Translations under genes and position numbers: made by a program | DNA from: Colocasia esculenta | Taxonomy: Eukaryota > Streptophyta > Magnoliopsida > Alismatales > Araceae | Assembly: GCA_014218235.1 (NCBI GenBank) | Contig: CM024766.1 | Location: 71,413,207-71,477,206 of the forward strand | Length of the DNA stretch: 64,000 nucleotides | Direction: 5' to 3' | Shown here: piece by piece, positions 1 to 12,036 of the stretch | Layout of the letters: every line of letters begins with the position of its first letter | Position numbering within the stretch: the first letter of the stretch is position 1 | Notes under the pieces: model-generated | Seen by the model: the letters and a program-made list of their open reading frames with translations, nothing else | Told to the model about the DNA's origin: nothing | Databases searched by the model: none

Positions 1-49
1 TCTGAAGTATGTGACAGCGAATTGATGGGTTTGCGTGATTGCGTGGCAG

Positions 50-3000
50 GAAAACATACCCCTAGAGGAGGTGTTTGAGAACCTGAGATGCAGCAGGGAG
101 GGGCTCACCACCGAGGCTGCTAAGGAGAGACTTGAAATTTTTGGGTACAACAAGCTTGAGGAGAAGAAGGTACCAAAGATGGGATGTCTTTCTCTTTGTG
201 TCCCATTGGTGTTCATTTGGTTGTCCGTCTTTGATTGCCTTTTTTACTGATTCTGATGCTCACTCGGTTCAATAATTCTTGCATAATGCTGGCAGGAGAG
301 TAAATTTCTGAAATTCCTTGGTTTCATGTGGAACCCATTGTCATGGGTCATGGAAGCAGCTGCGATCATGGCCATTGCCCTAGCAAATGGAGGGGTAAGT
401 CATGAATGCAATTCATCTTTTGCTATTTGTTTGGTGTGTTTATTAATCTTCCTTCCTTCTGCAGGGAAAGCCCCCTGATTGGCAGGATTTCGTGGGAATC
501 ATAACCCTTCTCATCATAAACTCAACAATCAGCTTTATTGAGGAGAACAATGCTGGAAATGCTGCGGCAGCTCTTATGGCTCGGCTTGCCCCCAAGGCTA
601 AGGTTATTAGTTGTATCATGCACTCTCATCTACTCATTGTGGCCATGCGATCTTTTATTTAAGCATGAAACTTCATGACATGCTTCCTTTACTCTTTGTT
701 GGACTTTTGGCTATGTTTATGTAAAGTTACTGGCACAGATGTATGATGATGACTTTGATCCCATTTCCCCTGAAAAATAGGTCCTCAGAGATGGACGCTG
801 GAGTGAGGAAGATGCTGCAATTCTGGTCCCTGGTGACATAATCAGCATAAAGCTCGGTGATATTATCCCTGCAGATGCTCGCCTCCTTGATGGAGATCCA
901 TTGAAGATTGACCAAGTTAGTACTCCTCTGTTTTATTTTCATGACAAGTATAACTTGGGTTGTCTTTTTGTTTTGATAGAGTATGTTTGAATCTTAATAT
1001 GTGATTGATTAAATTTGCAGTCTGCACTTACTGGGGAATCCCTCCCTGTAACCAAGGGTCCTGGCGATGGTGTGTACTCTGGTTCTACATGTAAGCAAGG
1101 AGAAATTGAGGCAATCGTCATTGCAACAGGTGTTCATACATTTTTTGGCAAAGCTGCACATCTTGTTGACACTACCAACCAAGTGGGTCACTTTCAAAAG
1201 GTAAGAACATAAGTCTACTCATTATTTCTTAGTCTTTTCTTCTTTTTTTTTTAACAAAAGATATCATTTGTTACTTATTTTCTGGTACAGGTCTTGACTG
1301 CAATTGGAAATTTCTGCATTTGTTCAATTGCTGTGGGCATGATTGTAGAGATTATTGTCATGTATCCTATCCAACATCGTGCATATCGTCCTGGAATTGA
1401 CAACCTTCTGGTACTCCTCATTGGTGGAATCCCCATTGCAATGCCCACCGTCCTCTCTGTGACAATGGCTATTGGTTCCCACCGGTTGGCTCAACAGGTC
1501 AGTGCATCATATGTTGAGTAGTACATGTGCTTTCCTAATTTAACTTTGGGCCAACAAGCTATGAGTTTTTTTTGCAGGGAGCTATCACTAAGAGAATGAC
1601 TGCCATAGAGGAAATGGCTGGTATGGATGTTCTTTGTAGTGACAAAACTGGAACTCTTACTTTGAACAAGCTTACAGTTGACAGGAACCTTGTTGAGGTA
1701 GTGAAGGACATCTTGTCTGCTAGGCCTATAAGCTTATGTTTCTCTCTTTTCCTGTTTCCTTTCTTATTTGTCCCTTGTCATCAATCATAGGTCTTCACAA
1801 AGGGTGTCGGTCAGGATACCGTCATTCTAATGGCTGCAAGAGCTTCACGTACAGAAAACCAAGATGCTATTGATACTGCAATAGTCGGTATGCTTGCTGA
1901 TCCCAAAGAGGTAAAATAAGTTTTATCTTGTCAGTTACTTCCCTCTACACTTTATCTTCATTGATTTGAGTACTGTTTTGTTTTCACACATCCATTGCCA
2001 AAAGGCACGAGCTGGGATTCAGGAGGTTCATTTCCTTCCCTTTAACCCTACTGATAAGCGGACAGCTCTGACTTACATAGATAGTGAAGGGAAGATGCAC
2101 CGTGTCAGCAAGGGTGCACCAGAACAGGTAACTAACCATGTTTGCATCACATATTTTGTCTTTTCATCTCAGTTGGTGGCAATGGTCTTGATTTTTTCCA
2201 TTTGATGTATTTTCTAGATTCTCAATCTTGCCCATAACAAGTCAGAAATTGAACGTAGAGTCCATTCTGTGATCGACAAATTTGCAGAACGTGGGCTTCG
2301 ATCACTTGCAGTTGCTTACCAGGTAAACTTCTTGCATATTTTCAGTTATCTTTATAAGTCTTTAAGTCTTGCACATTACTGTTCAACTGCATAGTCTCGT
2401 GTGTTCTGCCCTTGGTGTTTCATATTCTCACATTTTGCAGGAAGTTCCAGAGGGAAGGAAGGAGAGTCCAGGTGGTCCATGGCAGTTTATTGGCCTTATG
2501 CCTTTGTTTGACCCACCCAGACATGACAGTGCAGAAACCATCCGGAGGGCACTTAACCTAGGGGTCAATGTTAAGATGATCACAGGTTGGCTTTTTTATA
2601 TGTTACTGGTGTAGCATTGTATGATTGCATAAATTAGCCACCCCAAACTATCTTGGCAATCCTTTTCTGGGAGATGTTGAAACTTGAAAGCAACCAAACC
2701 ATATTTGGCTAATGATGCTTGTTACATTTTGGCTCAAAGCATAATTCATTTTCAGTGACCTATTTTCCTGTTAGATCTACCTTGAATATACTAAATTTCA
2801 TTCTGGCCTATCTAATGTGATTGTGACTTTGACGAGAATATTTTCCATACATACATTGGGAATCCACTTTCCACAGGAAAGAGAGTCCAGACTAAGTCAC
2901 GGCAACGGCAACCCAGTTGACTTGACATAGTTTTGGGAATGAATAACAAAATATCATGAATTGTTTCAGGATAACCTCTGGTAATCAATATGCATCTTCC

Positions 3001-6000
3001 CAACAGAGGGTTATTAGATTAATCGAGACTTGTCTTTTAAATACTACGGCCTTTTGTTCTCCTGCTGACATCTGCAATGTACAAATCTGAACTAGATTGG
3101 AGTTGCTCTGTTGGAAATACCATTGGTGGGATAACATGCCTAGGCTACAAACATGTAAAAAATATCACATGCCTCTTGTCATAGAAGTTCTCAAAATAAG
3201 TTGTAACTCTTTAAATATTCCATAATGGGTGGTAACCAGGTTGAGTTTAAAAATTTCTGAAGCTGTACATCCAAAAAACAGATGATACTAAACCAACAAG
3301 TTTTCCTTAATATTTGCCACATTGAAGTGGAGATTGCTACATGCATATGTTAGTGTATTGTTTTAAGTACTTGTTTCTTTTCTCCTTTCCTTTTCCACTC
3401 ATTTGGGGGGTTGTTTGTAGAAAGAGATTATTGATGAGATGCCTTCTAAACCATCTGGAATGCTTCTTATGTGCTCAGTGTTTACAAACTTCAGATGGAC
3501 CTCATGATTGATATCTTGAGATTTAGACCCACATCGGATAACCTGTGGGTGCCTTCCCTCTTTTTCTGTACGAGGATTCCTCCTGCTGAACACCTAGGTA
3601 TTGAGTTGAGAGTTCAGACCTTTAACATGGTATCAGAGTTGGGCTTTTCTCGTTAGGATGTTATACCATTTAATAGTGCTGTTTATACTGCAGGCGGGTT
3701 ACGTACCATAGGCAATCCAGTTTTGGCGGGGGTGTAGAAGTTTAGTCCCACATCAGATAATCTGTGGACACCTTCCTCCTTATCTGTTGAAAATTCCCTC
3801 AACTTAACCCTTAGGTCTGGAGGTAGAGTTGGGCCTTCGTTGACTGTTCTTCACTTTGGTGTAGTTTTGCAGTTATTGTAGATGCTTTGGAATGCTTTAT
3901 AGGTCTAGGATGTTTTAGTATGAAAATTTTGGATATACAAAATGATTACACATCAGTTATTCATCCTATTTCTCCAACTTTCTGTTTCCTTTTTTGTTGT
4001 CTATAGGTCTTGTATTTTCTACATTTCGTATTCTATTTCTTAAAATCTTTGTTCTTCATCAGGTGATCAATTGGCAATTGGAAAGGAAACTGGACGTCGT
4101 TTGGGAATGGGAACAAACATGTATCCCTCATCTGCTTTACTCGGCCAAAACAAGGATGAGTCTATTGCTGCTTTGCCAATTGATGAGTTGATTGAGAAAG
4201 CTGATGGTTTTGCTGGTGTTTTCCCAGGTATTTCACGGCTTTCTTTTTGCAGGAGCCAACCAATCATATGGTATATCTGCTTTCTCATTTTTTTGTCTAC
4301 CTTTCAGAGCACAAATATGAGATAGTTAAGCGCTTACAAGCCAGGAAACATATATGTGGAATGACTGGTGATGGAGTAAATGATGCTCCAGCACTAAAAA
4401 AGGCAGATATTGGAATAGCAGTTGCAGATGCAACCGATGCAGCTCGTAGTGCTTCAGACATTGTTCTTACAGAACCTGGCCTTAGTGTTATAATTAGTGC
4501 CGTCCTGACAAGCCGTGCTATTTTCCAGAGAATGAAAAATTACACGGTATATATACTTTGGTTCTGGTTTGAATCCACTGTTATCACTTCAATTGGCATT
4601 TGAACTTCTTCACTGATGATGATGCATGTTTTTGCAGATTTATGCAGTTTCCATTACAATTCGTATTGTGGTATGTTTGAGACTGACTGCCATTAAATAG
4701 GCACTTTAAATTTGACATTTTTCTGTGCAAAAGACATGTAGATTGTTATGATGATAAAAATTTGTTCAATTCTAATCTTTTCTGTTAGTAATATTTTGCC
4801 ACAGATAAAGCATGCCTGTGATATGAGTTGCGCCAATGCTAGTCCTTTACCTCTAATCTTAAGATGGTTTATTCGTTAAGAATTGTACCTATTCCCAAAG
4901 ATGTATTTTTAACATTTGTAGTCACAAAAATCCCCGAGAAGCATGATCTACATCTCTTGTCCAGTGTGGAGTTAATATATCTGAAAATGCTGTAAATAAG
5001 TTTAGTTTGAAGTATTGGGATAAATGAAAAGACAGTACGATGTGCAACTATTATAAGCTTTCTTCCCAGTATATGCCAAGTCTCTCTTGTTACTTTTTCT
5101 TGATTTCTGTTGGCTATTCTTATTCCAAGTATGTTTTTCTGTAACAGCTTGGTTTCATGCTGCTCGCTTTGATATGGAAGTTTGATTTTCCGCCCTTTAT
5201 GGTCCTTATCATTGCTATTCTTAATGACGGTTTGTCTTCTCACCTTTTAACTCTTTTTTCTTAAATTGGTAATTCACATTAATATAAATTGCGGTATTTT
5301 CCCAATAGCTAGTGTTGGAGCATAGTCATTTAATCTATTTCATGTCTTGTTTTTGTCATAGTCCCTTTCGAGATAGTTGGCTGCCTAGGGTTTTTCTTCT
5401 TGTTGATCTTTTTTTATTTTCTCAGGCACCATAATGACAATATCAAAAGACCGGGTGAAGCCGTCACCTCTCCCAGATAGCTGGAAGCTGGCGGAAATAT
5501 TTGCCACTGGCATTATTCTTGGTAGTTATTTGGCAATGATGACAGTCATCTTCTTTTGGGCTGCATATAAGACTGATTTCTTCCCGGTAAGGGCCTGAAG
5601 TCACTGGACTATCTGTAACCAAACTCCTAGTCTCTATATGTTTCTGGTAGTGTAGAGCTCTAAATTGTGGTTGTGTTAGAGAAACATGGGAGTGTTGCTG
5701 TGCATTTAAGCCCAATGTTCTTATTATTCTGTCAATTCATGCATAAGTTAAAGCAGCCTTTCTGAAATGATGACATTTTTTTGTTCATTTTCTGAATTGC
5801 TCAGCGAATATTCAAAGTAGAAAGCCTTGAGAAAACAGCTCAAGATGACTTCCAGAAGCTTGCTTCTGCTGTTTATCTGCAAGTCAGTACCATCAGTCAG
5901 GCCCTCATATTTGTGACCCGGTCTCGGAGTTGGTCATTTGTGGAACGCCCAGGTCTATTGCTTGTGATGGCTTTCTTTGTTGCTCAGCTGGTCGGTATTT

Positions 6001-6812
6001 TCCTCCTGTATCTTTCATTTACATGGAATTCCTTGAACTTGGTAATCTTATATGATGCTACTTTGTTTGCAGATTGCTACACTGATAGCTGTATATGCAG
6101 ACTGGGGATTTGCAGCTATCAAAGGGATTGGATGGGGCTGGGCTGGTGTTGTCTGGCTGTACAACATCATATTCTACCTTCCTCTTGATCTCATAAAGTT
6201 CACAATCCGTTATGCTCTAAGTGGGCGGGCTTGGGATCTTGTGATCGAGCAAAGGGTACATGGAATACTCTGTCGTCTGGCAAAACCTTGTCCCATGTTT
6301 TGAATCCTTTTATCTGACAATTTCATCTGTCTGATCCATGCAGATTGCTTTCACGAGACAGAAGGATTTCGGGAAGGAAGCAAGAGAGCTGAAATGGGCG
6401 CATGCGCAGAGAACTCTGCATGGTCTGCAGACAGCGGACACCAAAATGTTCAGTGACAGAACTAGTGTCACTGATCTTAATCAGTTGGCGGAAGAAGCAA
6501 AAAGAAGAGCCGAGATTGCAAGGTGGGCATTCAGATATACTGATTTTCTAGATCATCCACCTTATTTCTTCCTGTTAATGTGTTGTGTTCTTTACCTACT
6601 CTACCTGGATTGAGAAAATCCAGGGTTGTGCAAGATATGTATCCTCTTTGTGAAGTTGAGTTGCTGTTGCACAGTTCACACTTTGATTCATTCTCTTGTG
6701 CTGCTGCAATTTCAGGCTCAGGGAGCTCCATACACTGAAGGGGCATGTGGAATCAGTGGTGAGGTTAAAGGGATTGGATATCGACACCATTCAGCAAGCC
6801 TACACTGTGTGA
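50..6812 (+). CDS. AHA4/AHA11-like: Plasma-membrane H+-ATPase (P3A-type), 5' partial, 20 exons
   Basis: P-type proton pump that uses ATP to export H+ across the plasma membrane. Exons by GT-AG borders and reading frame: 50-169, 296-394, 465-602, 781-915, 1021-1200, 1291-1497, 1578-1697, 1791-1910, 2005-2127, 2218-2322, 2441-2585, 4063-4227, 4308-4546, 4638-4670, 5148-5229, 5426-5586, 5805-5990, 6073-6255, 6344-6522, 6716-6812. They join without frameshift into 938 codons plus TGA. Family members are about 950-960 residues, so only the short first coding exon is missing upstream. Visible motifs are the TGES actuator loop (exon 5), the phosphorylation site DKTGT (1641-1655), the hinge GDGVNDAP (exon 13) and a C-terminal regulatory tail ending QQAYTV, whose penultimate Thr is the known 14-3-3-binding phosphosite. 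Wording such as HRAYRPGIDN and TIQQAYTV matches the AHA4/AHA11 (tobacco PMA4) branch. Exon 14 is only 33 bp. The gene looks intact and functional. Exon edges are hand-called. Confidence 0.95.
3509..3851 (+). mobile_element. TRIM-like miniature LTR element in an H+-ATPase intron
   Basis: It lies in the 1,477-bp intron 2586-4062. Two related stretches of about 119 bp, each with a TTTAG(A/T)CCCACATC core, start at 3509 and 3733. The first ends ...AACA and is followed at 3628 by TGGTATCAGAG, the usual initiator tRNA-Met primer site. The second is preceded by a G-rich tract GGCGGGGG, like a polypurine tract, and begins TGTAGAAG. The spacer is about 105 bp with no coding. This is the layout of a terminal-repeat retrotransposon in miniature. 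The repeats are diverged and the outer end is approximate. No target duplication was verified. Confidence 0.5.
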
Positions 6813-7471
6813 GGGGGTTCAGTCAGCAAAAGCCTGGAATCTCCATGCGGTAGTAACAGATTGTTATCTACATATTGACCTCTGATGTATTTTGAGTATC
6901 TGAAGTCAATCATCAGCTTTTTATGTATAAACCCTCCGTATACTACACACATGGCGGACATTTTGTGGTCAGTCAACCCCTAAGAATCGAGATTTTACTC
7001 TTCTCATGGTAATTTTCTTCTTCAGATCATTATCTGTTTCCTTTTCATCTGCGCAAACTTCTGAAGACGTTTTAGATAGATCTGTTGTTGCTTTTTCTTG
7101 CTCCTTAGTGTGGACCTCTGCTTGCCGTGTGGGGGCGGAGGAAACGAGTGAAGTAAATGAGGTGGGGGCAGGGACCATGTGCTTCCCCAGAGGCCCAGGT
7201 CGCATTATAAATAGATAGATAATACCTGTTTGATTCCTCTTTTTTTAAACTACCCAAACAGCCCATTTGTGGTATCTCACCCTTCTGGGGTTTGTGCTGA
7301 ACAGGGTAAAATGTTCTTAGAGCCATGCTGTGGGGATTCCACCCTCTACGTGTACGCTTCAAGTTCCATGTGATTTGATACCCTTAGATTATATGATGCT
7401 TCGTCAGCCACATGGTGGCCATGCAGACCTTGCTCTCATGTGGGCCTTCTGGGCCACACCCAACTTGCCTA
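6813..7471 (+). other. Probable 3' UTR and immediate downstream flank of the H+-ATPase
   Basis: No coding is seen after the TGA at 6810. A TGTATAAA-like near-upstream element at about 6924 is the best polyadenylation candidate, with the transcript probably ending before about 7010. There is no canonical AATAAA in a convincing place. The rest is ordinary unique-looking flank. Confidence 0.4.
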
Positions 7472-7483
7472 TTCTCTCTCTCT

Positions 7484-7549
<66 letters not shown>
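7472..7549. repeat. Compound (CT)n-(CA)n microsatellite
   Basis: A CT tract of about 16 bp runs directly into about 60 bp of perfect CA dinucleotides, followed by a short TGTGTGTG. The His/Thr and Cys/Val open frames across it are artefacts of the repeat. It is probably length-polymorphic. Confidence 0.98.
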
Positions 7550-7550
<1 letters not shown>

Positions 7551-9260
7551 TGTGTGTGGATAATGACACAAATGTGCCTGCTCCGCACTCTTGCTACTCC
7601 TTCCAGGTTAGCTGGCCAATCCCATGGTGGCTGGCCAACAAGATCGGGTGGTGAGCAAACTTCAGACACTAGTTTAGATGGGTGTTGGATGGCCTTTTGG
7701 CGTTGAAAGTAGGATTCAAGTGTTGTGCTACGTGGGCTTCCAATTTTTGGGACCCTAACGTGAGTGCACGCCTCTTACTAGTACACGTCCTGACCTAAAA
7801 CTAAAAGGAACGATGAACTGTTATTACTTGTACTCCACTCTTCGAGATCTCAGAGGAATCAGGACTGGTGTACCACTTTCTCCATTTCACTACTAACTAC
7901 GGACAGCACGACAGCTGTCGGAAAGGGACAGCATTTGTCCATGGAGGATCTCTACTTGGTCAATGTCATACTGATATAAACGACGAATACAAATGAGGTC
8001 AGGTCTCCCCATGAGACAAAGTTCCCTTTGTGTATAACCCAGATTAGCACTTCAAGCTAGACGTGTGGCCTTGTATGATGAACAGACGGAGAGAAAATGG
8101 GGTAAAGACCATCTCCATCCATGGCCGGCCGGGTCGACCACGGATGGCACCCAACAGTCCCAGTTCGCTTTACATGGTTCTAACCAAGAGCTGAAAGGTG
8201 ATGGGTACCCGTCATCACCTTGGATACCACCCATATCGTAGTCTACAACCCCATCTGAACTGCATACTAACACATGGAATGATCTTCGAAGATTCCTCTG
8301 CAAATCTTCACCTCCCTTTTCTTCTTAGTTACCTCTTACTGGTTATACGCCACCCCCCCCCCCCCCCTTTGAAGGCCCAGTCTGGTCGACACGTCGAATA
8401 TTTTCACGGCGGAAAGGAGAGCGACATGGACCAAGTTTGAAACGTGAGTGGGGTGTTGTCCAAGGATGGGCTGGGCGGGCAACGCGACAGGCGAGAGCCG
8501 GTGGGGGAGGAGCAAAGGGGGCAGGGCCTCCATTATTGAGCACATGAAGCTGAGCTGGGATGTTCATGAATCATGGCTGGTTGGGTTCCCCCACCGCCTA
8601 CAGATCCACCCTCTTGTTAATTTGGGCTACCCTTTTGCTTTCTGTTATTTCTCTCTCTGTTAACTTTGAGACTTGCTAAGGACTACCTAAAATAATGTGC
8701 GTATATATATATATATAAGAAAATAGTAGTCATGTGTCTCTTCTGTTTTTTTTTTTTGGGCACAATATCGTGATAGTTCTCTCTATCGGTGAGTGTTCTG
8801 GATTTGAAGGTCTCATCCGAAGAATAAATTAATTTATGGATCTTGTTACTTGTTAGAAATACTGTGACAGAGACCTATAGAAGTTCGGAAATTTAAATAT
8901 ATTCCACACAATTATAAGAGGTCAAATTTGAAAACAATCTTCTCTCTCTCTCTATAATATTCTTTGGGCCAGTTCAAATGAATTTGGGCTGAGCTTGTAG
9001 CAGTTTGCCATGTGTTTTATGTTTTGTTTAACTTGATGGTCACATTTGAATGCAATTTATATAAAAATTGAATTGCTTCATCGTAAATGTATTTATTGTA
9101 TATTTTAACATTCTTTGTAACTTCACATTTATTTTTACGTAAAAAAAAGTTAATTTGTGTTAAACTCTGTTTGTTAGAAGAGTCTTCAACATAAAGCAAG
9201 TCTAAGTAAGTTTATAAACAACATGTTTACGAGAACATGTTAGAATTTATAACAAAATTA
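7550..9260. other. Intergenic, no gene seen
   Basis: Only short low-complexity tracts are visible: C15 at 8353-8367, (TA)n near 8702-8717 and a CT run near 8940-8953. No reading frame has a recognisable domain. Composition becomes strongly AT-rich after about 8,650. Confidence 0.6.
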
Positions 9261-10144
9261 AGGGTCCGTTTGGTTCATTGTAAAACATACTCATAGAAAA
9301 AAATTAAAGGAAGAGTATTTACAGAAAAATAAAAAGTTTAATTACCCATTTGGTACCCACATAAATAATTTTCCTCAAAATATTTTCCGATATTTGTTTA
9401 TCAATAAAATAATTTCCAAAAATAAATTTTAAAAAGTCATGAGTACAACAGTTGTAGGCTTAAGTGGTGTTTGATAAATCTTAATTGATGTCTATTGTCT
9501 CAAGGTTGACGCGAGTCGCTAGCATCTGTCGTCTAGTGTTAGGTGCTAGTCGTTGGCTATCAGTGTTGCTACTAGGCATTGAGCCACGGTCGCCACCAAC
9601 CATTGGCACCATTGTTGATCGCAAGTTGTCAACACAGTCGTTGGGCGTCGGCTGATGACCGGCGACCATCAACAATTGGCTGTTGGGTGCCGACCAGTCG
9701 TCGAGCTCTAGACGTCGACCGTCGGGTGTTGACCATCGATCGCCGTTGGCCACCACTACCGCCCACCAGTTGTTGCTGGCTGCTGCCACTGCTGACTATC
9801 GTCGTTGGTTGCCACCAGTCGCAGGGCACCGGGCGTCGACTGTCGGACATCGGATGTCGGTCGCCAAGAGTCGGCCGCGAACAACTAGACCCCAAGCGTC
9901 AGACGCTATGTCCCAAGTTTCGGGTGTTGATCACTAAGAATGAGAGTAGAGACTATAATCTTGCTCATAAAAATCTTACGTGAAAGAGAAATTGAGGAAA
10001 ATAATTTACAGAGTCACATCAAGATGTCAAAATCTATAAATTTTAGGTAAAATATTTTTATATATTATTTTTTTAAAAATATAAATAATTCATTATATAA
10101 TTTTTTTTCTATTTTTTTTTTAACGCTGAAACCAAATACACCCT
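9261..10144. mobile_element. Non-autonomous TIR element with AGGGT...TTTGGTT ends
   Basis: The left end AGGGTCCGTTTGGTTCA and the reverse complement of the right end AGGGTGTATTTGGTTTCA match at most positions, giving imperfect terminal inverted repeats of about 18 bp around 884 bp. The sub-terminal parts are AT-rich with runs such as AAATATTTT. No transposase is present. Neither 3-bp nor 8-bp flanks match cleanly, so the superfamily (Harbinger/Tourist or hAT) is undecided. Confidence 0.5.
9500..9935. repeat. Degenerate GTCG/CGTCGG-rich short-motif block
   Basis: The core of the TIR element is about 430 bp densely built from variants of GTCG, CGTCGG, GTTG and CACCA. It is much more GC-rich than its AT-rich surroundings. 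Several frames stay open on both strands, as expected of a repeat rather than a gene. It looks like a decayed minisatellite. Confidence 0.55.
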
Positions 10145-10179
10145 ATAAGTGAACCACCATGGTGATTCCATTCTTAACT

Positions 10180-10465
10180 ATCTTCCTCGTATAAAAAACA
10201 GGGCATGATCTAATATCAATGTCCTAGGGGGGAAGGTTTCTCATGTAGCTTTTGTTTCCTTGATTTGCTGCATACATAAATGGCCAATAATGCTGATTCC
10301 ATCGGGAGCAGTCAACTCCGTTAAGTTTGTTTGTTCGTATAGAAGACATGGAGTCGTTAGATAACTTGTGTTATGTGCAAATCAAGGAAACAAAAGCTAC
10401 ATGAGAAGCCTTCCCCCCTAGGACATTGATATTAGATCATGCCCTGTTTTTTATACGAGGAAGAT
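10180..10465. repeat. 89-bp near-perfect inverted repeat (foldback), 108-bp loop
   Basis: The arm 10180-10268 is the reverse complement of 10377-10465 with, by eye, a single T/C difference (GGTTTCTC against GGCTTCTC). The spacer 10269-10376 shows no internal symmetry. Transcription would give a long hairpin. It may be a foldback-type MITE, an inverted duplication or an inverted-repeat small-RNA locus. No TIR-type ends or target duplication were recognised. Confidence 0.92.
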
Positions 10466-10689
10466 GGCATTTCAATTGGGGTATGGAATTCTTGTTCGAA
10501 GAAAACTTTCTGCACGTCTTGGGGGGCGAGGCGAGTAGATATCATCCGTCTCAAACACATACACATTAATATGAGATTTAGCGGGTCCACTAGCATGTGC
10601 CTACAACGGATAGTACCAACCCAGCCAAAGAGCTGCAGAAAGCATTTCACTTCTTCTTCATCTTTTCATACAAAGTGCAGTACTTAAGT

Positions 10690-11449
10690 TCTGAGAAGGC
10701 TTGCCCTCGACGATGAGCCAAGCGGGCTTTAACGAATGGCAAGTTGGGGTGGCTGGAAAGTAATCAGCTGTCAAGAATGCGCTAGCAATTTGGGCCGAGT
10801 CCAAAAACAATGAAGCATCTGTGCACACTCCGCGTTCAGCGTGGCCCCGAGCACTATTTGGTTCAAAGTCATATTTTTGGTTGGCAGATGATCTTTACTT
10901 CAAAGAGCTTCTCCACTTGGGTAAGGAGGTGCAAGACCGAGAAGCTCAACTGACTGAAGAGGTCTCCTAGTTGAAGGGTCCAAGAATCATGTGAGGTTGA
11001 CCAAAGAGGATGCCGAGTGTGACAAGGCGACAACTGGCCGGCGAGGGATGGGCCGAGGCAGAGCGTGCTTGAGTAGAGCTAGAGTGGTTGATCAAGGCCA
11101 TGCATGGATTCCTTCCACCCTACCGAGGAGTTCAACATGCTGATTGTGCAGGCTAGACTAGTCCCCTCCTACCAACTCGGCCTATTCAATTAATGGCTAT
11201 AATGCTTGCATGGAAGAAATTGAAGCTCAGCACGCCGCCTAGGACTTGAGCTTCGTCAAAGTCCTCAAGAAACCGACTTTGCCCAGGCATGCGGAAGATA
11301 AGGCTGCTCCATCAGGCCAAGGTGAGGATGTCACAGGGGCCAGCGACACCGGACTTGATCCTGGCATCATGGATTTTGGCTTTTTTGGGAGGTCGGCTGT
11401 TGATTATTATGTAAGGCTGACCTCCACACTCGTAATACTTTCTGTTTGA
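10690..11449 (+). pseudogene. Decayed coding remnant, possibly a gag-like or coiled-coil transposon protein
   Basis: The + strand keeps coding-like, charged and coiled-coil-like stretches in more than one frame, broken by many stops. Residues read like E/K/A-rich helices followed by a tail (open from 11246) with SFVKVLKKPTLP and acidic repeats. The style resembles the C-terminal part of plant 'putative gypsy type transposon' proteins, but I cannot assign a family firmly. It starts just after the foldback and ends before the hAT MITE. Confidence 0.35.
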
Positions 11450-11718
11450 ATCAATGGGAATAGGCTTACTATCTTGCATACCTTGCGTCTATGGTCACCC
11501 TTGTGAGGCTTTTGTGTGTTTTTTTACGAAGGAGAGCATGTTTTTGGTGATCAGTTTGCCTTGTTTGACTTCAATAGGAGGCTGACATCCGACTTCAGTA
11601 GACAGGGTAGGAGGTGGCAACATGGGACACATACATACGATCTTAATATATAGCGTAAGAGGTGGCAATATGAAGCACTTCTGATCTTAGTGGATAGCAC
11701 GTGAGGTGGCAGCACAGG

Positions 11719-12025
11719 TAGGGCCATAAAAAAATCTAAAAAATATGATTATCTGATCTGATTTTGATAAAAAGAATAGGATTTGGAAATCCATTATCCA
11801 AATATTCGATTATCCAACTTCTAAGTCCAACTTTTCGAATAGCTTCATATTCAATACTATCTAATTTTCAAAACTGATTTCCTATAATTCAAAGGAACAG
11901 ATTTAGATATAAAAACTAATATTTTCCATATCCAAGTTTGAATATGATATTTTTTATAATTCTTATCAGACTTGGATACGGAAACAACAGTTTCTGTATC
12001 CGACTTCGACCCATTTACACCCCTA
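11719..12025. mobile_element. hAT-type MITE, 307 bp, with exact 8-bp TSD AGCACAGG
   Basis: The element is flanked by AGCACAGG at 11711-11718 and again at 12026-12033, an exact 8-bp target duplication as expected for hAT. The right end read inward is TAGGGGTGTAAATGGGT, a common plant hAT terminus. The left end TAGGGCCATAAAA is a diverged partner. The interior is AT-rich, with GGAT/ATCC-type words and no coding. Confidence 0.85.
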
Positions 12026-12036
12026 AGCACAGGGCA

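Noticed and set aside
7330..7706. His-Thr, Cys-Val and related ORFs over the CA repeat
   Set aside because: Dinucleotide repeat translation, not genes.
9261..10144. Clear TSD for the AGGGT TIR element
   Set aside because: Neither 2-, 3-, 8- nor 9-bp flanks match well, so no superfamily was assigned.
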